DNA of 48,322 nt from Alphaproteobacteria bacterium (GCA_030431935.1 JAUIIC010000003.1:1-48322), one strand, 5' to 3'. Numbered from the stretch's first letter, positions 25,587 to 33,598 are shown. Numbers and translations: made by a program. Notes: generated by a model not told the origin, from the sequence alone.

Positions 25587-26749
25587 GCAGGAACCTTTCT
25601 GTTTTCGGGCATGTCCTGCCCTGCGCACAGGACGCGGCGGTGGGCCGGCGCGCGAAGCGCGTCGTGCCAATCGCGTCCCGCGACGAGGAGCAGGTCGGCC
25701 GGCGCGCCAGGGACGATAGGGGGCAACGGGTCGAGACCGAGCGCGCGGGCCGGTGCGGTCGTGATGGCTTCGAGCCAGTCGGCCGGGTCGAGATGCGCCG
25801 CGACACAGGCGAGGCGCAGGGTCTCGAGCGGATCGTAACAGCCGAAGGGATAGAAAGGGTCAGCCACGTTGTCGGCGCCGAACATCACCTCGACCCCGGC
25901 GGCGCGCGCCTCTTGCAGCGGGGCGAGGCCACGCAGGCGGGGCGTGCGGCCATGTTGGCCGTCTTGCAGCCAGAGATTGGTCGGCGGCAGCACGCACAGG
26001 GCCACACCCGCCTTTGCCGCCCTATCGAGGACACGCGCTACCTCGTCTGTCGGTCGGATCGACAGTGCGCAGGCATGCCCGCACAAAACCTGGCCCGTCA
26101 TGCCGTGCCGCGCGGCAAGGCGCACGATCTCGTCAAAGCCCTGGGCTTCAGCCTCCAGCCCTTCATCGACATGGAAGTCGAGGCGCAGCCCATGCGTGTC
26201 GGCAAGGTCGAAGACGCGCGCCAGCTTCGCAGCAAGGTCGGCGTTGCGATAGATGAAGCTGCCAAGGACACCGTCGCCGGTCGCGGCGACATGTGCGGCG
26301 ATGGGCGGGCCCAGCTCCGCATCGCCCAAAAGGTCGAGTGGCACCAAGGGCGCGCGCTGAAGGCGAAGGGGTGCATCTGCCGCCATTTCGCCCAACACGT
26401 CCCAGGCCAGCGGAACGCCCGGCTCGTTCCAGTCCACATGGGTGCGTAGGGCGCGCGTTCCGGCGGCACCGGCCTCGGTCAGGGCGCGTTCGGCGCGCGC
26501 GCGGATGTCTTCGGCCGTCCAGCTCGCCCGGTCTGTCAGCGTGGCCTCGATGGCGGGGAAGAGCCCCGATGCCGGGGGCTTGGCGCGGGGCCACAGAAAG
26601 GTCTTGTCCAGATGCACATGCGGATCGACTGGACGCGGCATCACTTGCCAAACGGCAGGGCCATGTGCCGGCTCGATCCGCGCGATCCGCCCGTCTTCGA
26701 TCTCCAACGCGACAGTGCGGCCGCCGAGGGTGACGCCATCAAGTCTCAC
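25583..26749 (-). CDS. Cytosine deaminase-like amidohydrolase
   Basis: A 388-residue metal-dependent hydrolase of the CodA/isoguanine-deaminase branch. The metal motif is DPHVHLDKTF, HVDEG carries the next His and the catalytic Glu, CGHACALS follows, and FGADNVADPFYPFG holds the metal Asp. CodA has GHDDV where this protein has GADNV, so the active-site mouth differs and the substrate is probably not plain cytosine. It starts at a GTG (26749) that overlaps the permease stop by 11 bases. No signal peptide. Likely role: deamination or amide hydrolysis of an imported nitrogen heterocycle. Confidence 0.82.
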   Translation of the reverse strand: MRLDGVTLGGRTVALEIEDGRIARIEPAHGPAVWQVMPRPVDPHVHLDKTFLWPRAKPPASGLFPAIEATLTDRASWTAEDIRARAERALTEAGAAGTRALRTHVDWNEPGVPLAWDVLGEMAADAPLRLQRAPLVPLDLLGDAELGPPIAAHVAATGDGVLGSFIYRNADLAAKLARVFDLADTHGLRLDFHVDEGLEAEAQGFDEIVRLAARHGMTGQVLCGHACALSIRPTDEVARVLDRAAKAGVALCVLPPTNLWLQDGQHGRTPRLRGLAPLQEARAAGVEVMFGADNVADPFYPFGCYDPLETLRLACVAAHLDPADWLEAITTAPARALGLDPLPPIVPGAPADLLLVAGRDWHDALRAPAHRRVLCAGQDMPENRKVPA

Positions 26750-27602
26750 GTTTGATCTCGCTTTCGTGCCACCGTCCCAGCACGAGCTTGGAGGCCAGAG
26801 ATGTCATCAGGAAGATGGCCACACCCATCAGCGACACCAGCACCAGGGCCGCAAACATCTTCGGGATCTCGTTGCGAAAGCTCGACTCGATGATGCGGGA
26901 GGCAAGGCCGGTGTTGGTGCCGGTGGCGCCCGCCACGAACTCGGCCACCACCGCGCCGATGAGCGACAGCCCGCCCGCGATCTTCAGCGCGGCCATGAAA
27001 TAGGGCAGGGCCGATGGCGAGAGCAAATGCCGCAACCGTTGCCAGGGCGTTGCCCGGTACAACGAGAACAGATCGCGCAGATTGTGATCGGTCGAGCGCA
27101 GACCGACCACCGTGTTCGACAGGATCGGGAAGAAGGCGACCAGCCAGGCGCAGATCAAGAGCGCGGTGAAGGTGTTGTGGACATAGATCAGGATCAGCGG
27201 CGCGATGGCCACGATCGGTGTCACCTGCAAAATCACGGCAAAGGGAAACAGGCTCATCTCGACGGGGCGCGACAATGCGAACAGCGCCCCAAGCACGACG
27301 CCCCCGATGATGGCGAGCGCGAGGGAGAAAAAGGTCAGCCTGACCGTGAACCACGCCGATTGCATCAACGATGGCCCCTCGGCCAGAAGTGTCGACCAGA
27401 TCAGGCTGGGGGCCGGGATCAGATAATGCGGCACCTCATGATACCAGACCAGGAATTCCCAAAGTCCCACGGCCAGCGCGATTGTTGCGACCGGCAAGAC
27501 CCACGCGAGGATCCGTTGCCGTCTGGCGCGGGCGAGAGCTGCCATGTTGACCGGCGGCGGCGCCTCTTGGGCGCTATCGTCAATGGTCGATGTCGGCGTC
27601 AT
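26739..27602 (-). CDS. ABC transporter permease, SsuC/ThiX-like
   Basis: A 287-residue membrane protein with about six hydrophobic segments (ILAWVLPVATIALAVGLWEF first). The EAA-type loop appears in STDHNLRDLFSLYRATPWQRL and the AAxxIAGGLSLIGAVVAEF segment is typical of SsuC/TauC permeases. It overlaps the ATPase stop by 23 bases and the deaminase start by 11. It forms the channel for the SsuA-like binding protein. Confidence 0.88.
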   Translation of the reverse strand: MTPTSTIDDSAQEAPPPVNMAALARARRQRILAWVLPVATIALAVGLWEFLVWYHEVPHYLIPAPSLIWSTLLAEGPSLMQSAWFTVRLTFFSLALAIIGGVVLGALFALSRPVEMSLFPFAVILQVTPIVAIAPLILIYVHNTFTALLICAWLVAFFPILSNTVVGLRSTDHNLRDLFSLYRATPWQRLRHLLSPSALPYFMAALKIAGGLSLIGAVVAEFVAGATGTNTGLASRIIESSFRNEIPKMFAALVLVSLMGVAIFLMTSLASKLVLGRWHESEIKRET

Positions 27603-28392
27603 CGAGCGTCCCTTTCAGTATGGTCGAGACCCGCTTTGCCTCTGCCGAGAATTCGGGCGAGACGCGATATTCCTCGCCGCGCGGCCAGGGCGCATTGACC
27701 GTCAGATCGGCCACGACCCGCCCGGGACGCGCCGCCATCACCGCGATCCGGTTCGACAGGTAGACGGCCTCGTAAACGGAGTGGGTCACGAAGATCACCG
27801 TCAGGTCATGTTCAGTGGCCAGCCGGATCACGTCGTTGTTGAGCTTGGTGCGCGTCATCTCGTCGAGGGCGGCGAAGGGCTCGTCCATGAGCAGGATACG
27901 CGGTCGTGTCACCAGACCGCGGGCGATGGAGACGCGCATCTTCATGCCGCCCGACAATTCGCGCGGGTAGGCGTTCTCGAAGCGTGACAGGCCGACTTCC
28001 ACGAGGGCTGCGCGCACCCGGTCGCTTGCGGCGGTGCGCGACAGCCCGGCAAGCCGGAGTGGCAGCCAGACATTCTCGAAGACCGTGGCCCAGGGCATCA
28101 GGGTCGGCTCCTGGAACACGAAGCCGAGGTCGTGCTCGGTGTCGGTCTGGGAGGGCGCGATGTCGATATGCCCCGCGGTGATCGGCAAGAGCCCGGCAAT
28201 CATCCTGAGCGCCGTGGATTTTCCGCAGCCCGAAGGCCCCAGGAAGCTGATGAAATCGCCCCGTTCAATGGTCAGGCTCATGTCAGAAACAGCGACGATG
28301 TCGCGTCCGAATTCCTTGCGCACCCGCTCCATGCGGATCAGGGGAGCGCCGGTTTTCGAGGGACGCGTTTCAGCTGAGGTGCGGGACGTCAT
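27580..28392 (-). CDS. ABC transporter ATP-binding protein, SsuB/TauB-like
   Basis: A 270-residue ATPase. Walker A GPSGCGKST at residues 52-60, signature LSGGMKMRVSIARG, Walker B ILLMDEPFAALDE and the switch segment VTHSVYEAVYLS are all intact. The start at 28392 overlaps the creatininase stop (ATGA). It powers the permease at 26739-27602. The methionine-rich signature neighbourhood (GGMKMR) is common in this subfamily. Confidence 0.92.
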   Translation of the reverse strand: MTSRTSAETRPSKTGAPLIRMERVRKEFGRDIVAVSDMSLTIERGDFISFLGPSGCGKSTALRMIAGLLPITAGHIDIAPSQTDTEHDLGFVFQEPTLMPWATVFENVWLPLRLAGLSRTAASDRVRAALVEVGLSRFENAYPRELSGGMKMRVSIARGLVTRPRILLMDEPFAALDEMTRTKLNNDVIRLATEHDLTVIFVTHSVYEAVYLSNRIAVMAARPGRVVADLTVNAPWPRGEEYRVSPEFSAEAKRVSTILKGTLDDADIDH

Positions 28393-29213
28393 GGCGCGGC
28401 CCCCGGATTGGCGGGATTGTCGAGGACGGAGAGCGGCAGGTCGGCCACTTCCTGCAACAACGTCACAAGCTCGCGCGCCGCGTGATCGACGAAGGCGCGC
28501 CCCTTTTCGGCCGTGGCGGCGGCGGCATTTCCCATGGCGCCGGCCGGGTGCAGGTCCTGTGCCTGCCATCCCAGCTTGCCACCGGCCCCAAGGCCCAGGT
28601 GGCGTCGCGCTTCGGCAAGGGTGCGGTTGAAGGGCCGGAAATCCCCGGCACGCTCCATCGCCACGAGATCGCCCTTCAGGGTCAGCATCATCGAGGTTTC
28701 CATGTCGCCTGCGTGAACACCGTCCCGCGCTTCGTCTTCATCCAGGAGACCGTCGGGAAGTCCCATCGCGAACCAGCTGGCGGCAACGCAGATCATGTCG
28801 TGTTTGATGCGCAGGTCGCGTGCGACGATGTCCATCGGCGCGATCTGGCCGCCGTGGCTGTTGAGCAGGATCATCCGCAGCACGCCTGCCGCCGCGACAC
28901 TGTCGCCGATGTCGGACCACATCGACATCAGGGTTTGCGCCGACAGGGTCAGGGTTCCGGGATAGCGGGCGTGCTCGTTGCTTTTGCCCACGGCGCAGGT
29001 CGGCAGGAACAGGGCCGGGCAGTCATCGGGTATCAGCGGAATGGCCGCCGAGATGATCCCGTCGAGGATGTCACGATCCACCGACAACGGCAGGTGCGGC
29101 CCGTGCTGTTCTATCGCTCCGACCGGCAGCACGGCAACCAGCGCCTCGCGGTCCAGCGCGGCGAAGTCTGCGGCGGTGTAGTCCGCCCAATATCTGTGCG
29201 AAAATCCGGTCAT
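28389..29213 (-). CDS. Creatininase-family amidohydrolase
   Basis: A 274-residue metal enzyme. Metal and catalytic positions are seen in GAIEQHGPHLPLSVD (Glu35, His37, Asp46), NSHGGQ (His120) and HAGDMETS (His167, Glu172). The family includes creatininase, formamidopyrimidine amide hydrolases such as ArfB and related cyclic-amide hydrolases, so ring opening or deformylation of an N-heterocycle fits. It overlaps the ThDP gene stop and the ATPase start by ATGA, placing it firmly in the operon. The exact amide is unknown. A creatine pathway is unlikely because creatinase and sarcosine oxidase genes are absent. Confidence 0.88.
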   Translation of the reverse strand: MTGFSHRYWADYTAADFAALDREALVAVLPVGAIEQHGPHLPLSVDRDILDGIISAAIPLIPDDCPALFLPTCAVGKSNEHARYPGTLTLSAQTLMSMWSDIGDSVAAAGVLRMILLNSHGGQIAPMDIVARDLRIKHDMICVAASWFAMGLPDGLLDEDEARDGVHAGDMETSMMLTLKGDLVAMERAGDFRPFNRTLAEARRHLGLGAGGKLGWQAQDLHPAGAMGNAAAATAEKGRAFVDHAARELVTLLQEVADLPLSVLDNPANPGAAP

Positions 29214-31618
29214 GGGCCCGACGACAGCAAGCCGAGTGGGCGCCCGGGTGCCAGGGCGCCGGAAGCCGCGACGATCGCGGCCCGGTCGATCTCGAAATGC
29301 CTGTAAAGGTCGGCGACCGTCCCGGTCTGGCCGAAATGCTCGACCCCAAGCGCAGCAACGCGGTGACCATGCACGGCCCCCAGCCAGGACAGCGTCGCGG
29401 GGTGGCCGTCGATCACCGTCACGATCAGGCAATGCCTTGGAAGATCGGCCAGCAACGTCTCGATATGGGCTTCCGCGTTTTCGCCGTGCATTCGAGCGCG
29501 TTGCGCGGCCTGCCATCCCGCGTTCAACCGGTCGGCTGATGTGACGGCGAGAACACCGACGTCGCGCCGCCCTTCCGCCACATGTGCCGCCGCGGCGATC
29601 GCTTCCGAGGCCACGACACCCTGGTAGGCTATGACGACTTCGGCATTCGGACCGGGTGGGCGCAGCCAGTACCCTCCGTCCACCACCCCATCGCGCAGCG
29701 CGGCAAGCGGGCGCTGCGGCTGCTCCAGCGGTCTTGTCGACAGGCGCAGATAGACCGACCCGCCGCCCGCGTCGCGGCTCCACTCGGCGGTATCGGCCGC
29801 CGCGCCGTCGCGTTGCATGTACTCGAGTGCCCATTCGAGGATGATCGCCAGTTCGTCGGAGAAGGCCGGCTCGAAGGAGGCGAGGCCGTCCTGGCTCATG
29901 CCGATCAGGGGCGTGCCCACGGATTGATGCGCCCCGCCCTCGGGTGCCAGCGTCACCCCCGAGGGCGTCGCCACAAGCAGGAACCGCGCATCCTGGTAAC
30001 AGGCGTAGTTCAGGGCATCGAGACCGCGCGCAATGAATGGATCGTAAAGCGTGCCGACCGGCAGCAGGCGCTCCCCGAACAACTCATGGCTCAACCCAGC
30101 CGCCCCGAGCAGCAGGAACAGGTTCATTTCGGCGATGCCCAGTTCGATGTGCTGGCCATCGGGCGAAAAGCGCCACTTCTGCGTCGAGGGCACACGCTCA
30201 GCGCGGAACGTGTCATCGATCTCTTCGCGTGAGAACAGCCCACGGCGATTGACCCACGGTCCCAGGTTGGTCGAGACGGTCACATCGGGGGAAGTCGTGA
30301 CGATCCGCCGGGCCAGGTCACTGTCCGTCTTCGCAATCTGATCCATCAGCTTGCCGAAGGCCGCCTGTGTCGAGATCTCGCGGTCGGTCGGCGCTTCGAG
30401 CGGCGGCACCGGGACCGCCGGGGCGGTCGTGCGCCTTGGCCCCGCGGCGAAAAAGGGCGCGCGCGCCAGCAGCGCGTCCAGATCGGCGTCGGACATGTCC
30501 AGACCTTCGGCACGGTCCCACTCGTGACCCGCGCGGATGCCATGTGCCGCGCGAAACTCTTCCATCTGCGCGGGCGTCATCAGGCCGGCGTGGTTGTCCT
30601 TGTGTCCGGCCAGCGGCGTGCCCCAGCCCTTCACCGTGTAGGCCACGAAGGCCGTGGGCCTGTCATCTCCCGCCGCATGGTCGAACCCGTCGAGCAGGGT
30701 TTCGACGCAATGGCCGCCGAGATTTTCCATCAGGGCGGCGAGGTCTTCGTCGCTGCGGCGATTCAGCAGTGCCGTGATCGGCCCCTGGTCGCCAAGGTCG
30801 TCCATCAGGCGTTTGCGCCATGCTGCGCCACCCTGAAAGATGAGCGCCGAATAGAGCGAGTTGGGGCAGGCGTCGATCCAGTCGCGCAGCGCCGCGCCGC
30901 CCGGTTCGTCAAAGGCCGCGCGTTGAAGGCGGCCGTATTTCAGGTTGATCACGCGCCAGCCGAAGGCCCCAAAGATCGCTTCGATCCGCGCCGACAGGCC
31001 TTCGCGAACCACACCGTCGAGGCTCTGACGGTTGTAGTCGATGATCCACCAGCAGTTCCTGAGCCCCTGTTTCCAGCCCTCCTGAAGGCACTCGTAGATG
31101 TTGCCCTCATCCAGCTCGGCATCGCCCACGAGAGCCACCATGCGCCCCTCGGGCCCGCTGCCCCAACCGCGGGCGCGGATGTAATCCTGCACGAGCGCCC
31201 CGAACGCGGTGATGGCGACGCCAAGCCCCACCGAGCCGGTCGAAAAATCGACATCGTCCACGTCCTTGGTGCGCGACGGGTAGGATTGCGCGCCGCCCCA
31301 GCCGCGAAAATCCTCGAGTTTCCGGCGCGGCATTCGGTTGGCCAGATATTGTAGGGCGTGAAAGACCGGACCGGCGTGCGGCTTCACGGCCACCCGGTCC
31401 TGTGGTCCGAGGACGGCACCGTAAAGCACCGTCATCAAGGTCGCCATGGAGGCGCAGGACGCCTGATGGCCGCCGACCTTCACCGCGTCGGCCTTTGGCC
31501 GCAGGTGGTTCGCATGGTGGATCGTCCAGGCGCTGAGCCAAAGCGCCTTGCGAGCGAGGGCCTCGAGCTCGGGCGTGGTCAACCTGTCTTCGGCCGGGAT
31601 CCGGGCGTGATGAGACAT
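29210..31618 (-). CDS. AceE-type ThDP-dependent enzyme (transketolase/pyruvate dehydrogenase E1-like)
   Basis: An 802-residue homodimer-type E1 enzyme, slightly shorter than AceE (about 890). The ThDP/Mg motif reads GDAELDEGN (residues 165-173) and ends at DYNRQSLDG near 195-202, equivalent to GDGEMDEP and NCNLQRLDG in E. coli AceE. GGHQAS (49-54), RGWGGAQSYPS and the central pyrimidine-binding domain (IELGIAEMNLFLLLG) are present. It is the first gene of the catabolic operon, with a RutR-like operator upstream. No E2 or E3 gene is near, and the binding region for E2 cannot be judged. It may decarboxylate or transfer from a 2-oxo acid made by the pathway. It is not a pentose-phosphate transketolase: the sequence follows AceE. 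Confidence 0.83.
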   Translation of the reverse strand: MSHHARIPAEDRLTTPELEALARKALWLSAWTIHHANHLRPKADAVKVGGHQASCASMATLMTVLYGAVLGPQDRVAVKPHAGPVFHALQYLANRMPRRKLEDFRGWGGAQSYPSRTKDVDDVDFSTGSVGLGVAITAFGALVQDYIRARGWGSGPEGRMVALVGDAELDEGNIYECLQEGWKQGLRNCWWIIDYNRQSLDGVVREGLSARIEAIFGAFGWRVINLKYGRLQRAAFDEPGGAALRDWIDACPNSLYSALIFQGGAAWRKRLMDDLGDQGPITALLNRRSDEDLAALMENLGGHCVETLLDGFDHAAGDDRPTAFVAYTVKGWGTPLAGHKDNHAGLMTPAQMEEFRAAHGIRAGHEWDRAEGLDMSDADLDALLARAPFFAAGPRRTTAPAVPVPPLEAPTDREISTQAAFGKLMDQIAKTDSDLARRIVTTSPDVTVSTNLGPWVNRRGLFSREEIDDTFRAERVPSTQKWRFSPDGQHIELGIAEMNLFLLLGAAGLSHELFGERLLPVGTLYDPFIARGLDALNYACYQDARFLLVATPSGVTLAPEGGAHQSVGTPLIGMSQDGLASFEPAFSDELAIILEWALEYMQRDGAAADTAEWSRDAGGGSVYLRLSTRPLEQPQRPLAALRDGVVDGGYWLRPPGPNAEVVIAYQGVVASEAIAAAAHVAEGRRDVGVLAVTSADRLNAGWQAAQRARMHGENAEAHIETLLADLPRHCLIVTVIDGHPATLSWLGAVHGHRVAALGVEHFGQTGTVADLYRHFEIDRAAIVAASGALAPGRPLGLLSSGP

Positions 31619-31673
31619 GTCTGGTCCTGTCGCGTCGTTCGCCTCGAGTGAGCAACGGAAACCCCCGATCTGT

Positions 31674-31702
31674 CAATCCATTTGGTTTGTGCAGATGGTC
31701 AA
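31674..31702 (-). promoter_or_regulatory. RutR-like operator and probable promoter of the ThDP-creatininase operon
   Basis: TTGTGCA-GA-TGGTCAA (31687-31702) matches the published E. coli RutR consensus TTGACCA-NN-TGGTCAA at 12 of 14 defined bases, with the right half exact. A weaker dyad CAATCCA-TT-TGGTTTG (31674-31689) abuts it. On the minus strand the exact half-site contains TTGACC, a plausible -35, about 82 bp before the start codon of the first gene. A RutR-like TetR is encoded in the same operon. Binding is inferred. Confidence 0.65.
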
Positions 31703-31975
31703 GTCTGGCTTTATGTGTGTTGCGGGGCCTGACGATGAGAAAGCTGTGTCATCGATGGCGTCGGATGCAGCCAGCCACTCCGTTTGGTTGGTTGACGCCC
31801 CGCGAGTGGCCAGCCGGGGTTCCTTCTGGCAACACATCATGGGGGCGGGCCAGACGTGGTCCTGTGGCTCTTTCTTGCACCCTTGCACCGTCCGGGCATG
31901 GTCATGGGGTTCTTGTGCAGTGTCGTGCGTCCGGCACAGCAAGGTACCTCGCACACCGGGGGAAAACCCCCGAAC
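31703..31975. other. Intergenic DNA between the ThDP operon promoter and the IS6 element
   Basis: I see no supportable gene. Short frames on both strands lack domains and start signals. It may be a scrap of an older gene or flank captured when the IS6 element joined the two modules. No inverted repeat matching the IS6 right end was seen here. Confidence 0.4.
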
Positions 31976-32791
31976 GGCAGTGTCAGAGGAAACTCGGCTT
32001 GAGGTGGGGCAGGGGGCTATCTAGCGTCTGCGCATGCCCAAGCGCTCGCCCTTCAAGTACTTCAAGACCAGCCCTGAAATCATCCGCCTGGCGGTGATGC
32101 TCTACGTCCGGTTCCCGCTTTCATTGCGAAACGTGGAGGACCTGCTCCACGAGCGCGGCGTCGAGGTCAGTCACGAAACGATCCGGTACTGGTGGAACAG
32201 GTTTGGTCCACTGTTCGCTTCCGAGATCCGGAAGCGCCGAATTGAAGGCATGCGATCCAGCCGGTGGCGATGGCATCTCGATGAGATCTTCGTGAAGATC
32301 AACGGCGAGATGCACTACCTCTGGCGTGCCGTCGATCATGAGGGAGAAGTGCTCGAAAGCTTCGTCACCAAGGCGCGGGACAGGAAGGCTGCTCTGAAAT
32401 TCCTAAGGAAAGCAATGCGCAAGCACGGTAAGCCTGAGACGATTGTGACCGACAAGCTGAGATCCTATCGCGCGGCGCTCAAGGAAGTTGGTGCTGGCTT
32501 CCGCCAAGAAACGGGACGCTGGGTCAATAATAGAGCGGAGAACTCACACTTGCCGTTCCGACAACGCGAGCGGGCCATGCTCCGTTTCCGGCGCATGCGA
32601 AGTTTACAGAAATTTGCCTCTGTCCATGCCTCTGTCACCAACCACTTCAACACCGACCGCAGCCTCTCCAGTCGACCGCACTTCAAGCTGAACCGCACTG
32701 CCGCACTCGACGAATGGCGCTGCCTCTTCGCGGCATAAAGGGCAGGGCGGCTGTCTTAGTGGAGACTGGTTCGAATTAGTCTGACAGCACC
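31976..32791 (+). mobile_element. IS6-family insertion sequence
   Basis: About 816 bp with one transposase gene. The right end read inward is GGGTGCTGTCAGACTAATTC (from about 32791), and the best left-end match is GGCAGTGTCAGAGG at 31976. The two share GG, then TGTCAGA. Size and end sequence fit the IS6 family. The 8 bp outside each end differ (CCCCGAAC and TGTGTTGC), so no target duplication is seen. The right end is 14 bp from the stop of the next gene. The left boundary is less certain than the right. Confidence 0.7.
32034..32738 (+). CDS. IS6-family transposase
   Basis: A 234-residue DDE transposase that moves the element by replicative or conservative cointegration. The N-terminal HTH region has RFPLSLRNVEDLLHERGVEV and ETIRYWWNRFGP. 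Catalytic candidates are Asp83 (HLDEIFVKI), Asp140 (IVTDKLRSY) and Glu169 (NNRAENSHLPFR). The C-terminal RFRRMRSLQKFASVHASVTNHF segment is typical for alphaproteobacterial members. The reading frame is intact, so the element may be active. Confidence 0.94.
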   Translation: MPKRSPFKYFKTSPEIIRLAVMLYVRFPLSLRNVEDLLHERGVEVSHETIRYWWNRFGPLFASEIRKRRIEGMRSSRWRWHLDEIFVKINGEMHYLWRAVDHEGEVLESFVTKARDRKAALKFLRKAMRKHGKPETIVTDKLRSYRAALKEVGAGFRQETGRWVNNRAENSHLPFRQRERAMLRFRRMRSLQKFASVHASVTNHFNTDRSLSSRPHFKLNRTAALDEWRCLFAA

Positions 32792-32805
32792 CTGTGTTGC
32801 GACCG

Positions 32806-33504
32806 CTATTCGACCAGCGCTGCCTGGTAGGCCATCACCTCTGCCACGCCGAAGAAGGCGCCCATCTCCTCCATCTGCGACAGCGCGCCGAGCGCGGACA
32901 TGAAGGACGCCTGATCGTCCCAGCCGATCAGAACGGCCTGCCAGCCGTCCGCGGTCACGAATTCGCGGTGGAAGATGTAGCCGGGCTGCTCGGCCACGCG
33001 GGCGAAGAAAGCGTCCCGCGCGGGCGTGTAGGCCTCCTCCTGTCCGGGCTGCGCGCGACGGACCGCGGCCTCGATCACCTGGCCGGGCGCGTTGATGTGG
33101 TCCTCCAGAACGAACGGCTGGCCGTCCGCGGGGGACATCTGCACGAAGGCCTGCATGGTCACGGTCTCGAAGAAGCCGCTGGCCTCGGGCGTCGGCATCA
33201 GCGCCTCGGCGGCCGCGGCGAAATCGGCCATGCGCGACCACCGCGTGATCCCGATGTAGACCGGGTTCGGGCCGGGTTCCGGGAACGTGAAGAAGGCGGG
33301 AAAGGTCCAGTCGGCCTCGTTTCCATCACGCTCGCTCAACAGGTCGAGGAAGGCGGCGCGCCGCTCGGTCCACGCGGCCTCCATCCCGGGGTTCACCTCC
33401 TGGATGGCGAGTTCGTAGATCGGGTCCGTCATCGTGGTCTCCTGCGCCTGTGCCGTGCCCGCTGCCAATGCGAGGGCCATGGAAAGGGTGAGGGTCTTCA
33501 GCAT
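32806..33504 (-). CDS. Exported protein with tandem ABM/NIPSNAP-like domains
   Basis: A 232-residue protein with a Sec signal (MLKTLTLSMALALAAGTAQA). The mature part appears to contain two ferredoxin-like alpha/beta-barrel halves. The first begins near IYELAIQEVNPGMEAAWTER and the second near VIEAAVRRAQPGQEEAYTPA; both share a strand followed by PGxExA and a helix. Such domains occur in antibiotic-biosynthesis monooxygenases and NIPSNAP proteins, but many members have no known activity. It is divergent from the LysR gene at 33599, which may control it. Its 3' end lies 14 bp from the IS6 element. No specific function can be given. Confidence 0.7.
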   Translation of the reverse strand: MLKTLTLSMALALAAGTAQAQETTMTDPIYELAIQEVNPGMEAAWTERRAAFLDLLSERDGNEADWTFPAFFTFPEPGPNPVYIGITRWSRMADFAAAAEALMPTPEASGFFETVTMQAFVQMSPADGQPFVLEDHINAPGQVIEAAVRRAQPGQEEAYTPARDAFFARVAEQPGYIFHREFVTADGWQAVLIGWDDQASFMSALGALSQMEEMGAFFGVAEVMAYQAALVE

Positions 33505-33572
33505 CGCTTCCTCCTGTCATGTCGATGACCGAAAGCTTGCACCACGCAGCCGAAATTCGCTATTTACGTTTT

Positions 33573-33583
33573 ATCACAGTGAT
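33573..33583. promoter_or_regulatory. Palindrome in the divergent LysR/ABM intergenic region
   Basis: ATCACAGTGAT is a perfect 11-bp palindrome within an AT-rich stretch, 16 bp before the LysR start. LysR regulators often bind dyads in such divergent regions. The assignment as operator is weak. Confidence 0.35.
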
Positions 33584-33598
33584 TGTTAGCAATAGACG

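Noticed and set aside
28389-29213. Creatinine catabolism
   Set aside because: Only a creatininase-family gene is present; creatinase and sarcosine oxidase are missing, and the family covers other amides.
29210-31618. Pentose-phosphate transketolase working with xylulose 5-phosphate from xylB
   Set aside because: The ThDP motif and surrounding sequence follow AceE, not TktA, and the gene belongs to a different operon with a different regulator.
31617-32024. Possible small genes on either strand between the ThDP gene and the IS6 element
   Set aside because: No domain, no ribosome site, unusual composition, and the region contains the operon promoter and IS end.
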